A stretch of DNA of 64,000 bases from CALRWV02 sp943371965 (GTDB lineage: Bacteria > Bacteroidota > JABWAT01). Of the stretch, positions 1 through 8,696 are shown piece after piece (position 1 is the stretch's first letter; every line of letters begins with the position of its first letter). The DNA lies in assembly GCA_943371965.1 (NCBI GenBank), contig CALRWV020000002.1, positions 434,001 to 498,000 of the forward strand. The letters run 5' to 3'. Made by a program: the position numbers and the translations under genes. The notes beneath the pieces were generated by a model. The model ran no database searches. It was not told the DNA's origin and saw nothing but the letters and a program-made list of their open reading frames with translations.

Positions 1-342
1 TTTAATATAAAAGAGCAGATAAAAACTGTTTCAGTTTATGAAATGAAGATTTCAGATCAAACCAAGCTTGACCAATATGAAGAGAAAATCGAGGGTGGAG
101 GTCAAATACAAACTGAAGGTGATAAAATACTCGTAACAAGACTGAGCTTGCATCAGGTTTCAAGTTACTTTGAAATGAAAACCAGAAAATTCTTAAATTT
201 TTCCGGAGAGAATAATTTGAAATACAATCTGGTCTTTGATAAATATGAAACAATTGACGAACTCAATATTCAGCTTTCTAATAAATATGGCATTTCTTTG
301 GAGAGTAAAGAAGCAAATCTTCTTTTTGTTGAGATAAATTGA
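1..342 (+). CDS. C-terminal part of an uncharacterised protein, cut by the window edge
   Basis: The frame is open from base 1 without a convincing start, so the gene begins outside the window; a Met codon at 43 gives 99 residues. The visible part is hydrophilic, with no signal or membrane segment. Its end, a run like TIDELNIQLSNKYGISLE followed by a short beta strand, resembles the C-terminus of the secreted DUF3738 (TIGR03435) family, but this is a weak resemblance by eye. The stop codon at 340-342 overlaps the first codon of a fumarase-like remnant in another frame, so the 3' end of this gene abuts unrelated coding DNA. Function unknown. Confidence 0.45.
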   Translation, partial: FNIKEQIKTVSVYEMKISDQTKLDQYEEKIEGGGQIQTEGDKILVTRLSLHQVSSYFEMKTRKFLNFSGENNLKYNLVFDKYETIDELNIQLSNKYGISLESKEANLLFVEIN

Positions 343-433
343 AGTTCGGAAATTGAAACAGACTGCACTTGAATTAGGTTATGTCACCGAAGCTGAATAC
401 GATTTGTGGGTTGACCCTAAAAAAATGGTTTGA
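341..433 (+). pseudogene. fumC: 3' remnant of a class II fumarase / aspartase gene
   Basis: In the frame starting at 341 about 30 codons read as the extreme C-terminus of the fumarase C / aspartate ammonia-lyase superfamily: LKQTALELGYVTEAEYD then WVDPKKMV and a TGA stop at 431. The family normally ends with an LGY(l/v)(s/t)xeEfDxxVxPxxM motif, so the match includes its most recognisable tail residues. Full-length FumC is about 460 residues; everything upstream is missing here and is replaced by an unrelated frame. There is no start codon for the fragment. A hairpin with a T-run follows at 470-509, which would be the original gene's terminator. Most likely a deletion or rearrangement scar. 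Confidence 0.7.
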
Positions 434-469
434 TAAAGTTTCAGTTAGCTTTTGGCTGTTTTGGTTTTT

Positions 470-509
470 AAAAAAGCATACAAGTTCGTTATGAGTTTTA
501 TGCTTTTTT
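470..509 (+). terminator. Rho-independent terminator
   Basis: An 11-base perfect stem (AAAAAAGCATA with TATGCTTTTTT) closes an 18-base loop and ends in a T-run. It sits 37 bases after the stop of the fumarase remnant and before the kinase gene. Confidence 0.6.
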
Positions 510-593
510 ATTTTCTTCCTTAACCTGTTTTCTGAACTGACAAAACCTCCTATCTTTACAGCAGCAATATGTTAAACACGATCACTACTGCAT

Positions 594-2357
594 ATGACAA
601 AACTTCTTACTTTTCACACTCTCCTTTTATTCTCATCTTTTTCAGCATTTGCTTTTCAATCGATGCCTGACAGCTCTTTTTCAGGTTTGTACGAAGAAAA
701 GTATAAACAAGGCCATTATGATGATGCGTTTTTCGTTTGCAATAAAGCGATCGAATTTTTTTCTGCAAAGAAAGACACTTTTTATTCAGCAAAATACAGT
801 ATCAAAAAAGCGGATCTTTACCGGTCAACCAGGGATTTCAATTCAGCCATTAATGAATTGGATAAGTTATTTCCTTTTGCAGACAACTTAACGGATAAGA
901 GTATTTTAGGGAATCTTCATGCCCTGTACGGAAGTATTTATTTTGAGATGAAGAATCACCCTCTCGCCGAAGAACATGAAAAAAAGGCGATTGAAATCTT
1001 TACTGCTTCAAATGACAGAATTCATCTTGCCTACTCACTCAATGTTTTGGGTTCCATTTACCGGAATCAGAAAAAAACCAACCTTTCACTCAATATATTC
1101 AATAAGTCACTTGAACTGTATAAAGAATTGGTTCCTGAAGATGTGCCCAATGTTCTCATCAATATCAGTTTTGTTTATTCTGAGAACCTTCAATTTGACA
1201 AAGCAATAAACTATTTGAATGAAAGTCTGGCCATTTCAAGAAAAAATGGAACCAAAATTTATGTTTCCCTGGCACTTAATTCTCTTTTTCTGATTTATGA
1301 AAAGAAAGGTGATTTCCGGAATGCATTTTATTTTTCCAGAATGTACAACCGTTATGTCATAGACACGCTTTACGATTCACGGAAAGATGAAATGATCAAT
1401 TCAATCAGGACACAATATGAAACGGAAAAAAAGGAAACAGAAAATAAAGCCCTGAAAGTTGAAATTGAAAATCAGCGGATCATAACCATCAGCACCATAA
1501 TCGGACTTGTTTTACTGAGCGTCATAATTGTTACGCTTATTATCCTCTACAGGAATAAGGCAAGAACGGAAAAAATACTTCTGGAGCAGAAACGGCAGAT
1601 TGAACTTTACAATGAAAATCTTGTGAAAATCAATTCAGAAATCAAGGAAAGTGAAAACCGTCTCAAAAACCTGAACCAGGTTAAGGATAAATGGTTTTCG
1701 ATTATTTCGCATGATATCAGATCTCCGATCGGCACACTTCTTTCCACTCTGAAATACAATGAAGATTTCGAACCCAAAGAAATGAATGAAATTCTGATCA
1801 GTATCGGTTCTCAGGTTGAAGCCACCTTCAATATGATTGAAAACCTTCTGCAATGGTCTTACAGCCAACTCAGCGGATTCCAGAAACTTCCATCCAAATT
1901 TGACATAGTACATGTGATTACTGAAAATATTCTTTTGCTGAAACCAACTGCCGATAAAAAACTGCTTGAATTTATTTTTGAAACTTCAGAATCAATTCAG
2001 GTATGGGCAGATAAAAATATGATTAATCTGGTCATCCGGAATCTGCTTTCAAATGCAATCAAGTTTTCGAAGGAGAACAACAAGATTGTTGTTTCTGTTA
2101 AGGTTGACAACTCCAGGGTTTTTGTTTCTGTTAAGGATAATGGTGTAGGAATTTCAGAACCCGATCTTGCAACATTATTCACCCCACAGGAAGGAAAAAG
2201 CAAATACGGAACTTCAAACGAAAAAGGAGTAGGTTTCGGGCTTGTTTTGTGCCATGACTTTGTTGTTTCAAACGGCGGTGATATTTCTGTAACAAGCAAG
2301 ACGGGTGTTGGAACAGAATTCATGTTCAGCATTCCGTCTTCTGAAGCAGCAGTCTGA
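594..2357 (+). CDS. TPR-domain sensor histidine kinase
   Basis: A 587-residue membrane histidine kinase. It has a signal peptide (about 1-21), a TPR-like helical repeat region (about 30-270) expected in the periplasm, one membrane helix (about 298-318), a coiled coil, then the kinase core. The H box is SHDIRSP with the phosphorylated His at residue 373, the N box is NLLSNAIKFS (about 481-490), and the G boxes are DNGVGIS and KGVGFGL. TPR-sensor kinases of this build are common in Bacteroidota. No receiver-domain gene is adjacent, so it is an orphan kinase here; the PAS-LuxR protein 2 kb downstream has no receiver domain. What it senses cannot be read from the sequence. Confidence 0.88.
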   Translation: MTKLLTFHTLLLFSSFSAFAFQSMPDSSFSGLYEEKYKQGHYDDAFFVCNKAIEFFSAKKDTFYSAKYSIKKADLYRSTRDFNSAINELDKLFPFADNLTDKSILGNLHALYGSIYFEMKNHPLAEEHEKKAIEIFTASNDRIHLAYSLNVLGSIYRNQKKTNLSLNIFNKSLELYKELVPEDVPNVLINISFVYSENLQFDKAINYLNESLAISRKNGTKIYVSLALNSLFLIYEKKGDFRNAFYFSRMYNRYVIDTLYDSRKDEMINSIRTQYETEKKETENKALKVEIENQRIITISTIIGLVLLSVIIVTLIILYRNKARTEKILLEQKRQIELYNENLVKINSEIKESENRLKNLNQVKDKWFSIISHDIRSPIGTLLSTLKYNEDFEPKEMNEILISIGSQVEATFNMIENLLQWSYSQLSGFQKLPSKFDIVHVITENILLLKPTADKKLLEFIFETSESIQVWADKNMINLVIRNLLSNAIKFSKENNKIVVSVKVDNSRVFVSVKDNGVGISEPDLATLFTPQEGKSKYGTSNEKGVGFGLVLCHDFVVSNGGDISVTSKTGVGTEFMFSIPSSEAAV

Positions 2358-2446
2358 TTTTCACCAAATCAGTCTGTCATCTTCTCTATTGAAACTCTTT
2401 TTCAGTAAACCAGTATCATGTCCGTAATTATTTTTCAAGGACTCCA

Positions 2447-2923
2447 ATGAAATCTTTTCTATCCATTATCACTCTTTTTCTTTTTTCTCTTTTCCTTTCA
2501 TCTTCCCTTTTTTCACAGGAAAAAAAGGTGGCACAAACTTCACCTGATTTCTACAATGAAATTGCCCGTATGGATAGTGTCATGTTCGAAGCATTCAACA
2601 CACAAAACATGTTCAAATTCAAATCCCTTTTTACTGAAGATCTTGAGTGGTTTCAGGATAATGGTGGACTTATTCCTTACGAAACAGTTTTCACCAATTT
2701 TGAAAACACTTTCAAAAAAGATTTCAAACTGAAAAGGACCCTTGTTCCCGGAACTCTTGAAGTTCATCCAATTAAAAATTATGGGGCAATTGAAATCGGC
2801 TCACACCAATTCCGTCATTTTGAAAATGGAAAAGAGGAAATCGGAACTTTTAAGTTTCTGATGATCTGGAAAAAGGAAAACGGCTTATGGCGGATTTCCC
2901 GTGTTGTGAGTTACGATCATTGA
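2447..2923 (+). CDS. Secreted NTF2-like (DUF4440 / SnoaL-type) protein
   Basis: 158 residues with a clear signal peptide (to about residue 23, ending LFSQ). The rest follows the NTF2-like cone fold seen in DUF4440 proteins: an N-terminal helix with a FNTQN stretch, a LFTEDLEWFQDNG segment, then strands ending TFKFLMIWKKENGLWRISRVVSYDH. In the family this last pattern (WxxxxGxWrIxrvv) is the hallmark. Such proteins bind small ligands or have no known enzyme role; function here is unknown. It lies 89 bases after the kinase gene and may be cotranscribed. Confidence 0.7.
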   Translation: MKSFLSIITLFLFSLFLSSSLFSQEKKVAQTSPDFYNEIARMDSVMFEAFNTQNMFKFKSLFTEDLEWFQDNGGLIPYETVFTNFENTFKKDFKLKRTLVPGTLEVHPIKNYGAIEIGSHQFRHFENGKEEIGTFKFLMIWKKENGLWRISRVVSYDH

Positions 2924-3050
2924 GTTTCGTATATTTGATTAAATTCTGAATCAATCAAAGGAAATGAAATCCCATTGGAATTTACTCAGGCTTATGATTA
3001 TGATTAAATCCATAAATATTTACCGGTAATACTTAAACGAAAGATTTTGT

Positions 3051-4256
3051 ATGAACTATATTTTAATCGTTTTTTTACTGATTTATTCAATGGGGAATTC
3101 TGTTTTTGCACAAAGCGGATTCCCTGTGATAAAAGCATCTTCACCCAAAGTTGCGATTAAGGATGGCAGCGAAGCAGTTACCAAATATTGGAACCATCTT
3201 GTGAAGGGCAGATTTCCGGTTTTGTACGACTTGGCCAAAAACCAGGCTAATAGAAAAGTAACTTTTTGCACTGATATCGATTCTATTTCCTTTTCAGTTT
3301 TCCCCAATTCAACTTATCTTTTCAATGTGCTGTTGAATGAAAAAGATACCTGTTCTGTCATTCTGTCCACAGCCATACCAAACTTTTCCCGGCTGGATAC
3401 TTCAAACACTGATATTATCTCAATTCCATTTGAAATAAATAAAAACAAACAGATTATTGTTAGAGGTTCCGTCAATAAAAGTCCGGAAATTGAATTTGTT
3501 TTTGATTTGGGCGCAAGAATAACCTACCTGATAGGTGCAGACCTTGCAGAAAGAAACAACCTGATTCTTGATGGGAAAATGGAGGATGAAAGTGTTTCCG
3601 GGTTGGCAACAGAAAGTACAAGCAGCAAAAACACACTTGAGTTTTCAAATATTCAAATTGAAAACACTCCTGTCTGTTATATTGACGAAAAGGGTTTTCT
3701 GGATGATGGCGGTGGACTTATTGGTTTCAACATTTTCCAGGGGAAGGTGTTGGAAATTGATTTTGACAATCAGTTATTGTTGGTTCATAACAGCGTGAGT
3801 GACAAAGCAAATGAGTATTCTGCTGTTGAATTCAAGCAGACAACGGGCGGCATGTATATTCCAGTTGCTTTGAATAATGGTAAAAAGGAAACTTTTGGTT
3901 TGTATTTCTTTGATACAGGTGCCAACTTTGGATTATCCATTGACTCAAGGTTTGCTTCAAAGGAAAATTTATATGACACGATGGAAAAAATTGGAACTAT
4001 GAGTATTGCCTCCAGTGAAGAAAAAGTTCTTCAAGTTGATAATCTTTTAGCCCCAAAAATCAGTATTGCCGGTTTTCAATTCGAAGATGTACCTGTTTTA
4101 CTTGGCAAAGACTCTTTTGCGGAATCGGCTATTGAAGATGGAGTTATTGGAATTGAACTGCAAAAGCGTTTCAATTATATAATTGATTACCCAAACAGCA
4201 TTATGTATTTGAAACCAAATAAATATTTTAGTGATTCTTTCAGGAAAAAGAAATAA
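3051..4256 (+). CDS. Secreted two-lobed retropepsin-like aspartyl protease homologue
   Basis: 401 residues with a signal peptide ending about residue 20. Two lobes with the retropepsin-like layout follow. Lobe 1 (about 125-250) has FDLGA at 151-155 and the closing GLIGFNIFQ then EIDFDN pattern. Lobe 2 (about 262-395) has FDTGA at 287-291 and GVIGIELQ then IIDYPN. Bacterial members of the aspartyl protease family (PF13650 type) carry these repeats. The second lobe keeps the catalytic Asp-Thr-Gly (D288); the first has Asp-Leu-Gly (D152), where Thr or Ser is normal. It could still cleave with reduced efficiency or serve as a binding protein. It is monocistronic or loosely linked to neighbours. 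Confidence 0.72.
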   Translation: MNYILIVFLLIYSMGNSVFAQSGFPVIKASSPKVAIKDGSEAVTKYWNHLVKGRFPVLYDLAKNQANRKVTFCTDIDSISFSVFPNSTYLFNVLLNEKDTCSVILSTAIPNFSRLDTSNTDIISIPFEINKNKQIIVRGSVNKSPEIEFVFDLGARITYLIGADLAERNNLILDGKMEDESVSGLATESTSSKNTLEFSNIQIENTPVCYIDEKGFLDDGGGLIGFNIFQGKVLEIDFDNQLLLVHNSVSDKANEYSAVEFKQTTGGMYIPVALNNGKKETFGLYFFDTGANFGLSIDSRFASKENLYDTMEKIGTMSIASSEEKVLQVDNLLAPKISIAGFQFEDVPVLLGKDSFAESAIEDGVIGIELQKRFNYIIDYPNSIMYLKPNKYFSDSFRKKK

Positions 4257-4317
4257 ATCGATTGTAAACTTCTAAACTTCCTCCAAACTTAATTGTTTTT
4301 CCTAAATTCAAAACATA

Positions 4318-5088
4318 ATGACAGAACAAAGCAGCAACGAAGAACTCTTTCTCAAATTCATACAGCAGTTTAAATTCAATGAATCTGATTTGGATTATGC
4401 TTTACTGGAAAAACACAGACTTGCACTTCAAACTTTATCTTCAATCGGTAATTCCGGAATACACGTATTTGACCTCTACAGGCAACAGGTTGTTTTTTAT
4501 TCCTCAAACTTTGGAAAACTGTTAGGCTATTCACCTGAGGAGTATGAAAAAACGGGGCAGCTGTTTTTTTATGATAAAATCCATCCTGAAGATATTGTAA
4601 AACTGAATTCCTTTGGTGTTTCCCTTCAGAAAATATTCAGTAATTTTTCTAGGGAAGACAAGCTGAACCATAAATCGATCATGGAATACCGAATGCTGAA
4701 TTCCCAAAATAAATATGTACGGCTTATCGAACAGTACCAAATTTTGGAATTGGATAAAACAGGACAGATTTGGCTGATGATGGGAATTGTTGATCTTTCT
4801 GCAAATCAGGAAGAATATGACGGAATTAAAACACAACTTCTGAATTTCCGGACAGGCAGCATCATTTCTATTGAAGCACCTCCAAAAATTCAGGTTGAGT
4901 TGACAAAAAGAGAAATTGAAGTTTTGAAACTTGTCAAAGATGGATATTTAAGCAAAGAAATCTCAAGTAAACTGTCGATAAGTTTGCACACGGTAAATAC
5001 CCACCGTCAGCGGTTCCTGGAAAAATTGGGGGCTAACAACTCCTTTGAAGCGGTCACGTTTGCGTCAAAATATGGTCTCCTGTACTGA
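4318..5088 (+). CDS. PAS domain LuxR-family transcriptional regulator
   Basis: 256 residues without signal or membrane segment. Residues about 38-155 look like a PAS domain of the PAS_3 kind (IHVFDLYRQQVVFYSSNFGKL, then GYSPEEYEK and IHPEDI). Residues about 195-256 are a LuxR/GerE helix-turn-helix: LTKREIEVLKLVKDGYLSKEI then SLHTVNTHRQRFLEKLG. It binds DNA and is probably controlled by a ligand or partner on the PAS domain rather than by phosphorylation, since there is no receiver domain. Its target genes are unknown. Three small hairpins follow its stop codon. Confidence 0.83.
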   Translation: MTEQSSNEELFLKFIQQFKFNESDLDYALLEKHRLALQTLSSIGNSGIHVFDLYRQQVVFYSSNFGKLLGYSPEEYEKTGQLFFYDKIHPEDIVKLNSFGVSLQKIFSNFSREDKLNHKSIMEYRMLNSQNKYVRLIEQYQILELDKTGQIWLMMGIVDLSANQEEYDGIKTQLLNFRTGSIISIEAPPKIQVELTKREIEVLKLVKDGYLSKEISSKLSISLHTVNTHRQRFLEKLGANNSFEAVTFASKYGLLY

Positions 5089-5089
5089 G

Positions 5090-5187
5090 AATACTGATAA
5101 ATCAGTATTGTATGAAAATTGAATATGAAGGACTTTTGTATCAGCTGACGAACAGATTACCGTCAGCAAATCAGGATAGTCCTGATT
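5090..5187 (+). promoter_or_regulatory. Three consecutive hairpins between regulator and lipoprotein genes
   Basis: Three perfect inverted repeats stand in a row. AATACTGAT/ATCAGTATT occupies 5090-5109 with a 2-base loop. GCTGACG/CGTCAGC occupies 5144-5167 with a 10-base loop. AATCAGGA/TCCTGATT occupies 5169-5187 with a 3-base loop. None has a following T-run, so they are not standard terminators. They may form the structured leader of the lipoprotein mRNA. Confidence 0.45.
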
Positions 5188-5265
5188 GTTCATATTTACC
5201 AAATCAACTGCCGGGAGTTAAGTACTTCCAGAGCCTGATCAGACCGGCAGAAAAAAGGAGTTATT

Positions 5266-5979
5266 TTGAAATTATCATACCGCTCAGTAAATCAGAGTCA
5301 ATTCAAATCAATCAAAATCTATTTAATCGCTGTACTATTTTCCGGTATTTTGCTGGTTGGCTGTTCTTCTACACCAACTTTCATCAAACCTGATTTTGAA
5401 AAAACACGGATCATATCTGTTGCGGTCATGCCGGTTACCGACAAGCGGGTTTCTGTTGAAGATAAAGAACTGCTTCTCAAAAATTCAGCAAATATTGAAA
5501 CTTCATTGGCTGAAATGTTGATGGATAAAAACTATGATGTTTTATCTGCTGATTCTATAAAGAATTTTATTAACGGAAAATCTGTTGAAAACTTAACACC
5601 GGCAAATCTATGTGCTCTGTTGAATGTTGATGCTGTTCTTTACAGTGAACTGTTCAGTTATTCTGATAAGTTTCTTCTTGACCACTCAATTAAAATGAGC
5701 TGCAAACTATTTGATTCAAAAGGAGACAGTCTGTGGCTGAATGATTTGAATGACAGCGATAAGCCTTTTCTTTCAGCAGTTGGCTCTACTCTGGGCTGGG
5801 GAATTGGAATATCCAACAACAATAATATTCCTTCCAACGAAAAATTTCCTACCATTCTTGCCGGTGTAACTGCTGCTGAACTTGTTTATGCTGCCGTTGA
5901 TGGACTCAGCAATGAAACATCACAAAGCATCACAAAAGCTTTTCAGTCCTTACCGGAAAAAAAGGGTAAAAACAAATAA
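5266..5979 (+). CDS. Outer-membrane-type lipoprotein, GNA1162/DUF799-like
   Basis: 237 residues starting at a TTG codon; the ribosome-binding sequence AAGGAG at 5255-5260 is well placed for it and no ATG fits. The signal sequence has a long charged N-region and a lipobox, LLVGC, giving acylated Cys33. After that comes an alpha/beta domain (VAVMPVTDKR near 52-61, then VDAVLYSELFSY near 125) resembling the DUF799/GNA1162 lipoproteins, which have a TolB-N/CsgG-like fold. The family assignment is moderate. A C-terminal stretch is rich in Ala, Ser and Asn. Role unknown, probably envelope-associated. Confidence 0.65.
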   Translation: MKLSYRSVNQSQFKSIKIYLIAVLFSGILLVGCSSTPTFIKPDFEKTRIISVAVMPVTDKRVSVEDKELLLKNSANIETSLAEMLMDKNYDVLSADSIKNFINGKSVENLTPANLCALLNVDAVLYSELFSYSDKFLLDHSIKMSCKLFDSKGDSLWLNDLNDSDKPFLSAVGSTLGWGIGISNNNNIPSNEKFPTILAGVTAAELVYAAVDGLSNETSQSITKAFQSLPEKKGKNK

Positions 5980-5987
5980 GGAACACT

Positions 5988-6091
5988 ATTGGCTGACAGT
6001 TCATTTTCTTCTTTCAAGTTGAGACATTAATCTTGAATACAGACATTTCGATGAAACATAGATTGGGAGTTTAAGTAAAACGTCAGCCAAT
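5988..6091. repeat. Short inverted-repeat-bounded segment
   Basis: The 10-mer ATTGGCTGAC at 5988-5997 returns as its exact complement GTCAGCCAAT at 6082-6091, bounding 104 bp of non-coding sequence between the lipoprotein and DUF2306 genes. It may be a decayed miniature element or chance. Confidence 0.3.
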
Positions 6092-6138
6092 TACCAAACT
6101 TTTCATTGTTCAACTTATTTTTAAAATCAGGAATGCAA

Positions 6139-6780
6139 ATGTCAGATACTAAAACAATGCCGCTGAAAAAGAAATCAGATTGGACGATTCCAATCTGGCT
6201 TATTGTCCTTACTTTAATTCCTGCAGCCGCAGGAATTACCCATTTGGTTGCAGTAGCATCCGGCGCTGAAATCACACCGGAAAATGCGCGGTTTTTTTCT
6301 TCTCCAACCCCATTTGTAATTCACGTAATTTCTGTTACCGTTTACTGCATCTTCGGAGCTTTTCAGTTTTCATCAGGGATAAGAAAACGGAATCTGGCGT
6401 GGCATAGGATTACAGGACGGCTTCTGATTCCGTTCGGAATACTATCAGCCCTAACAGGTTTGTGGATGACACTTTACTACCCGCTTCCTTTTCAGCAGCA
6501 AGGTCCACCACTTTTATATTTCAGAGTTTTAGTTGCCACTGCCATGACTGGTTGTTTGGTTCTTGGTTTTATTACAATTTTGAAAAGAAAGATTTCTGTT
6601 CACCGTGCATGGATGATTCGTGCTTATGCATTGGGACAGGGAGCAGGAACTCAAGTCATCACTCTTCTTCCCTATATGCTTTTGATTGGGACGCCACCGC
6701 AACTAACAAGAGATCTACTGATGATTTTGGCGTGGGTAATCAACATCGTTGTGGCTGAATGGATTATCAGTAAAAAGTAA
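6139..6780 (+). CDS. DUF2306 integral membrane protein
   Basis: 213 residues from ATG 6139, chosen because AGGA lies 6 bases upstream; ATG 6133 or TTG 6106 would extend it. It has about five to six hydrophobic segments. The conserved His-bearing motifs of the DUF2306 (PF10067) family are visible: AAGITHLV, HVISVTVYCIFGAFQF, WHRITGRLLI and HRAWMIRAYAL. The spaced histidines and helical layout have led to suggestions of haem or electron-transfer roles, but no function is established. It stands alone, with non-coding sequence on both sides. Confidence 0.8.
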   Translation: MSDTKTMPLKKKSDWTIPIWLIVLTLIPAAAGITHLVAVASGAEITPENARFFSSPTPFVIHVISVTVYCIFGAFQFSSGIRKRNLAWHRITGRLLIPFGILSALTGLWMTLYYPLPFQQQGPPLLYFRVLVATAMTGCLVLGFITILKRKISVHRAWMIRAYALGQGAGTQVITLLPYMLLIGTPPQLTRDLLMILAWVINIVVAEWIISKK

Positions 6781-7116
6781 ATGTTTCTTATTTTTGATGC
6801 GAAATCAATATAAATCCAGATTACACACTGAAAAAACAGATTCCATTCTAACCATCTTAATTATTAGTTTCGCAATGAAACAAACAAATAATTAGTCAGA
6901 AACAATCAAATTAAGGATTTTAAAACCCCATCGGGGTGAAATATTTATAGAAAATCAATTGACAAACAAATGATCTTTAATCGTCCGGGCAGAAATACTG
7001 TAAATGTGGCAAACTTTATTCCGGACGAAATGAAATCGCATTTTCATTTAACCAGATTACGCTGTGAGTGTACCAATTTGCTCCAATGCGAAATCACTAT
7101 GAACGGAGTACTCAGC
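6781..7116. other. Non-coding gap with a small palindromic repeat
   Basis: No convincing gene in 336 bases; a frame runs from 6970 into the reductase gene but its N-terminal 49 codons do not look like protein. ACCCC-ATC-GGGGT at 6925-6937, followed by GAAATATTTATAG, resembles short repeats scattered in genomes of this phylum; only one copy is in the window. Confidence 0.4.
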
Positions 7117-8112
7117 ATGAAAGCAATCACCTATGAAAATTACGGCGGTCCGGAAGTACTGAAACTGAACAATATTCCGAAACCCAAACCGAAAGACAAT
7201 GAACTTCTTGTTAGAATACATGCCTCCACCGTCAATTATGGTGACGTTTCAGCACGAAATTTTAAAAATATCAGTTTCTCCGAATTTAATATGCCTTCCA
7301 TTCTGTTGATTTTTGCGAAACTGGCGTTTGGTATTTCCAAACCAAAAACTCAAATACTTGGCAGTGAATTCTCCGGAGAAATTGAATCAGTTGGAAATTC
7401 AGTCACAAAATTTAAAACGGGCGATCCGGTTTTTGGATACACTGGAATGAAACTTGGTGCTCATGCAGAATTTGTGTGCATCAGTGAAAATGGAATGGTT
7501 GCACTGAAACCCAGGAACAGGAGTCATGAAGAAGCAAGTGCACTTCCTTATGGCGGTATTATGGCATTGGAACTATTGAAAAAAGCACCGATTGGAAAAG
7601 GCCAGAAAGTTCTGGTAAATGGCGCATCAGGAGCAATTGGTTCGGCTGCCATTCAGATTTTGAAATTTCAGGGTGCAGAAGTAACGGGTGTTTGCAGTGC
7701 AGACAGAATGATGTATGTAAAAGAATTGGGCGTAGACTTTGTTTTGGATTATTCCAAAAAGGATTATCTGAATTCAGGAAAAAAATATGATTTGATTTTC
7801 GATATCTTGGGGAAACTGAAATGGTATGAATGCAAAAAGTTGTTGACAGAAAATGGAAAAGTTTTGTTTGCCAGTTTCAAAACGAGTAAATTGGCAAGAA
7901 TGCTGATTACCGGATTTTTTGGGAAGCAAAAGGTTATCTGTGCTCTTGCAGGTGAAAACCAGACGAATATGGAAGCACTGAAGAAAATGTCTGAAGAAGA
8001 TCATATTAAGACAATTATTGACCGGGTTTTCCTATTGGAAGAAGCTGGAATAGCTCATGACCATTATGAGAAAAAACTTAACAAAGGTCACGTTATTTTA
8101 AAAATTCAATAA
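7117..8112 (+). CDS. Zinc-free MDR family NAD(P)-dependent alcohol dehydrogenase / quinone reductase
   Basis: 331 residues from ATG 7117 (MKAITYENYGGPEVLKL is the usual family start; GGAG lies 11 bases upstream). The N-terminal GroES-like domain (about 25-125) lacks the Cys/His cluster for structural zinc, as in quinone oxidoreductase-type members. The Rossmann domain has the nucleotide motif NGASGAIGSAAIQ near 168-180. The likely reaction is NAD(P)H-dependent reduction of a quinone, enone or aldehyde; the substrate is unknown. A paralogue of the same class lies at 10585, also just upstream of a Crp/Fnr gene. Confidence 0.82.
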   Translation: MKAITYENYGGPEVLKLNNIPKPKPKDNELLVRIHASTVNYGDVSARNFKNISFSEFNMPSILLIFAKLAFGISKPKTQILGSEFSGEIESVGNSVTKFKTGDPVFGYTGMKLGAHAEFVCISENGMVALKPRNRSHEEASALPYGGIMALELLKKAPIGKGQKVLVNGASGAIGSAAIQILKFQGAEVTGVCSADRMMYVKELGVDFVLDYSKKDYLNSGKKYDLIFDILGKLKWYECKKLLTENGKVLFASFKTSKLARMLITGFFGKQKVICALAGENQTNMEALKKMSEEDHIKTIIDRVFLLEEAGIAHDHYEKKLNKGHVILKIQ

Positions 8113-8194
8113 TCAGCTAAAACAAAAAAATACAACCTTGCTTTAAAATGGCAATTGGAAATTAATCCGTTTGATATCTTATAATTGAGGATGA

Positions 8195-8671
8195 ATGATC
8201 AGACTGGCTGAACTGTTAACAACTTTTATCGATTTTTTTTACCCCCCTTTCCGCACCAGAATGTCCATTCAGTTTTTCAGATATGGCATCATCGGAACTG
8301 CAAATCTGCTGTTTGATTGGATTTTGTACTTTGTCATTTACAATTTCGTTTTGCAGCACCGGATGCTAAATCTCGGATTTGTTACACTGAGTTCGCACAT
8401 CGCAAGTCTGGTAATCAAACTGCCCATTGTTTTGGCCTCAGGATTTGTTTTGCAGCGGTATGTAACATTCACTGCTTCAGAAAAAAGTGCCGGAAAGCAG
8501 CTTTTGAGATACCTGCAGGTCTTTCTTGTTAACCTGGCCATCACTTACATCGGTCTGAAAATCATGGTTGATTATTTCGGACTTTACCCGACTCCATCCA
8601 ATATGTTTATTTCTGTAATGACAATTGCAATCAGCTACCTTTCACAAAAACATTATACGTTCAAAGCCTGA
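8195..8671 (+). CDS. GtrA family membrane protein
   Basis: 158 residues with four predicted membrane helices and the GtrA (PF04138) opening FRYGIIGTANLLFDWILYF. GAGG at 8187-8190 precedes ATG 8195. GtrA proteins are thought to help move lipid-linked sugars across the membrane or to assist glycosyltransferases that decorate polysaccharides; the family ends, as here, with a helix and SQKHYTF. No glycosyltransferase is adjacent. The Crp/Fnr gene starts 25 bases later, so they are probably cotranscribed. Confidence 0.85.
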   Translation: MIRLAELLTTFIDFFYPPFRTRMSIQFFRYGIIGTANLLFDWILYFVIYNFVLQHRMLNLGFVTLSSHIASLVIKLPIVLASGFVLQRYVTFTASEKSAGKQLLRYLQVFLVNLAITYIGLKIMVDYFGLYPTPSNMFISVMTIAISYLSQKHYTFKA

Positions 8672-8696
8672 CAGCAAAACCTGAATAAAATTTTCA

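Noticed and set aside
5112..5393. A 93-codon open frame on the plus strand between the PAS-LuxR and lipoprotein genes
   Set aside because: It runs through the three hairpins and into the lipoprotein signal sequence, has no protein-like pattern, and the TTG-started frame with AAGGAG is a clear lipoprotein.
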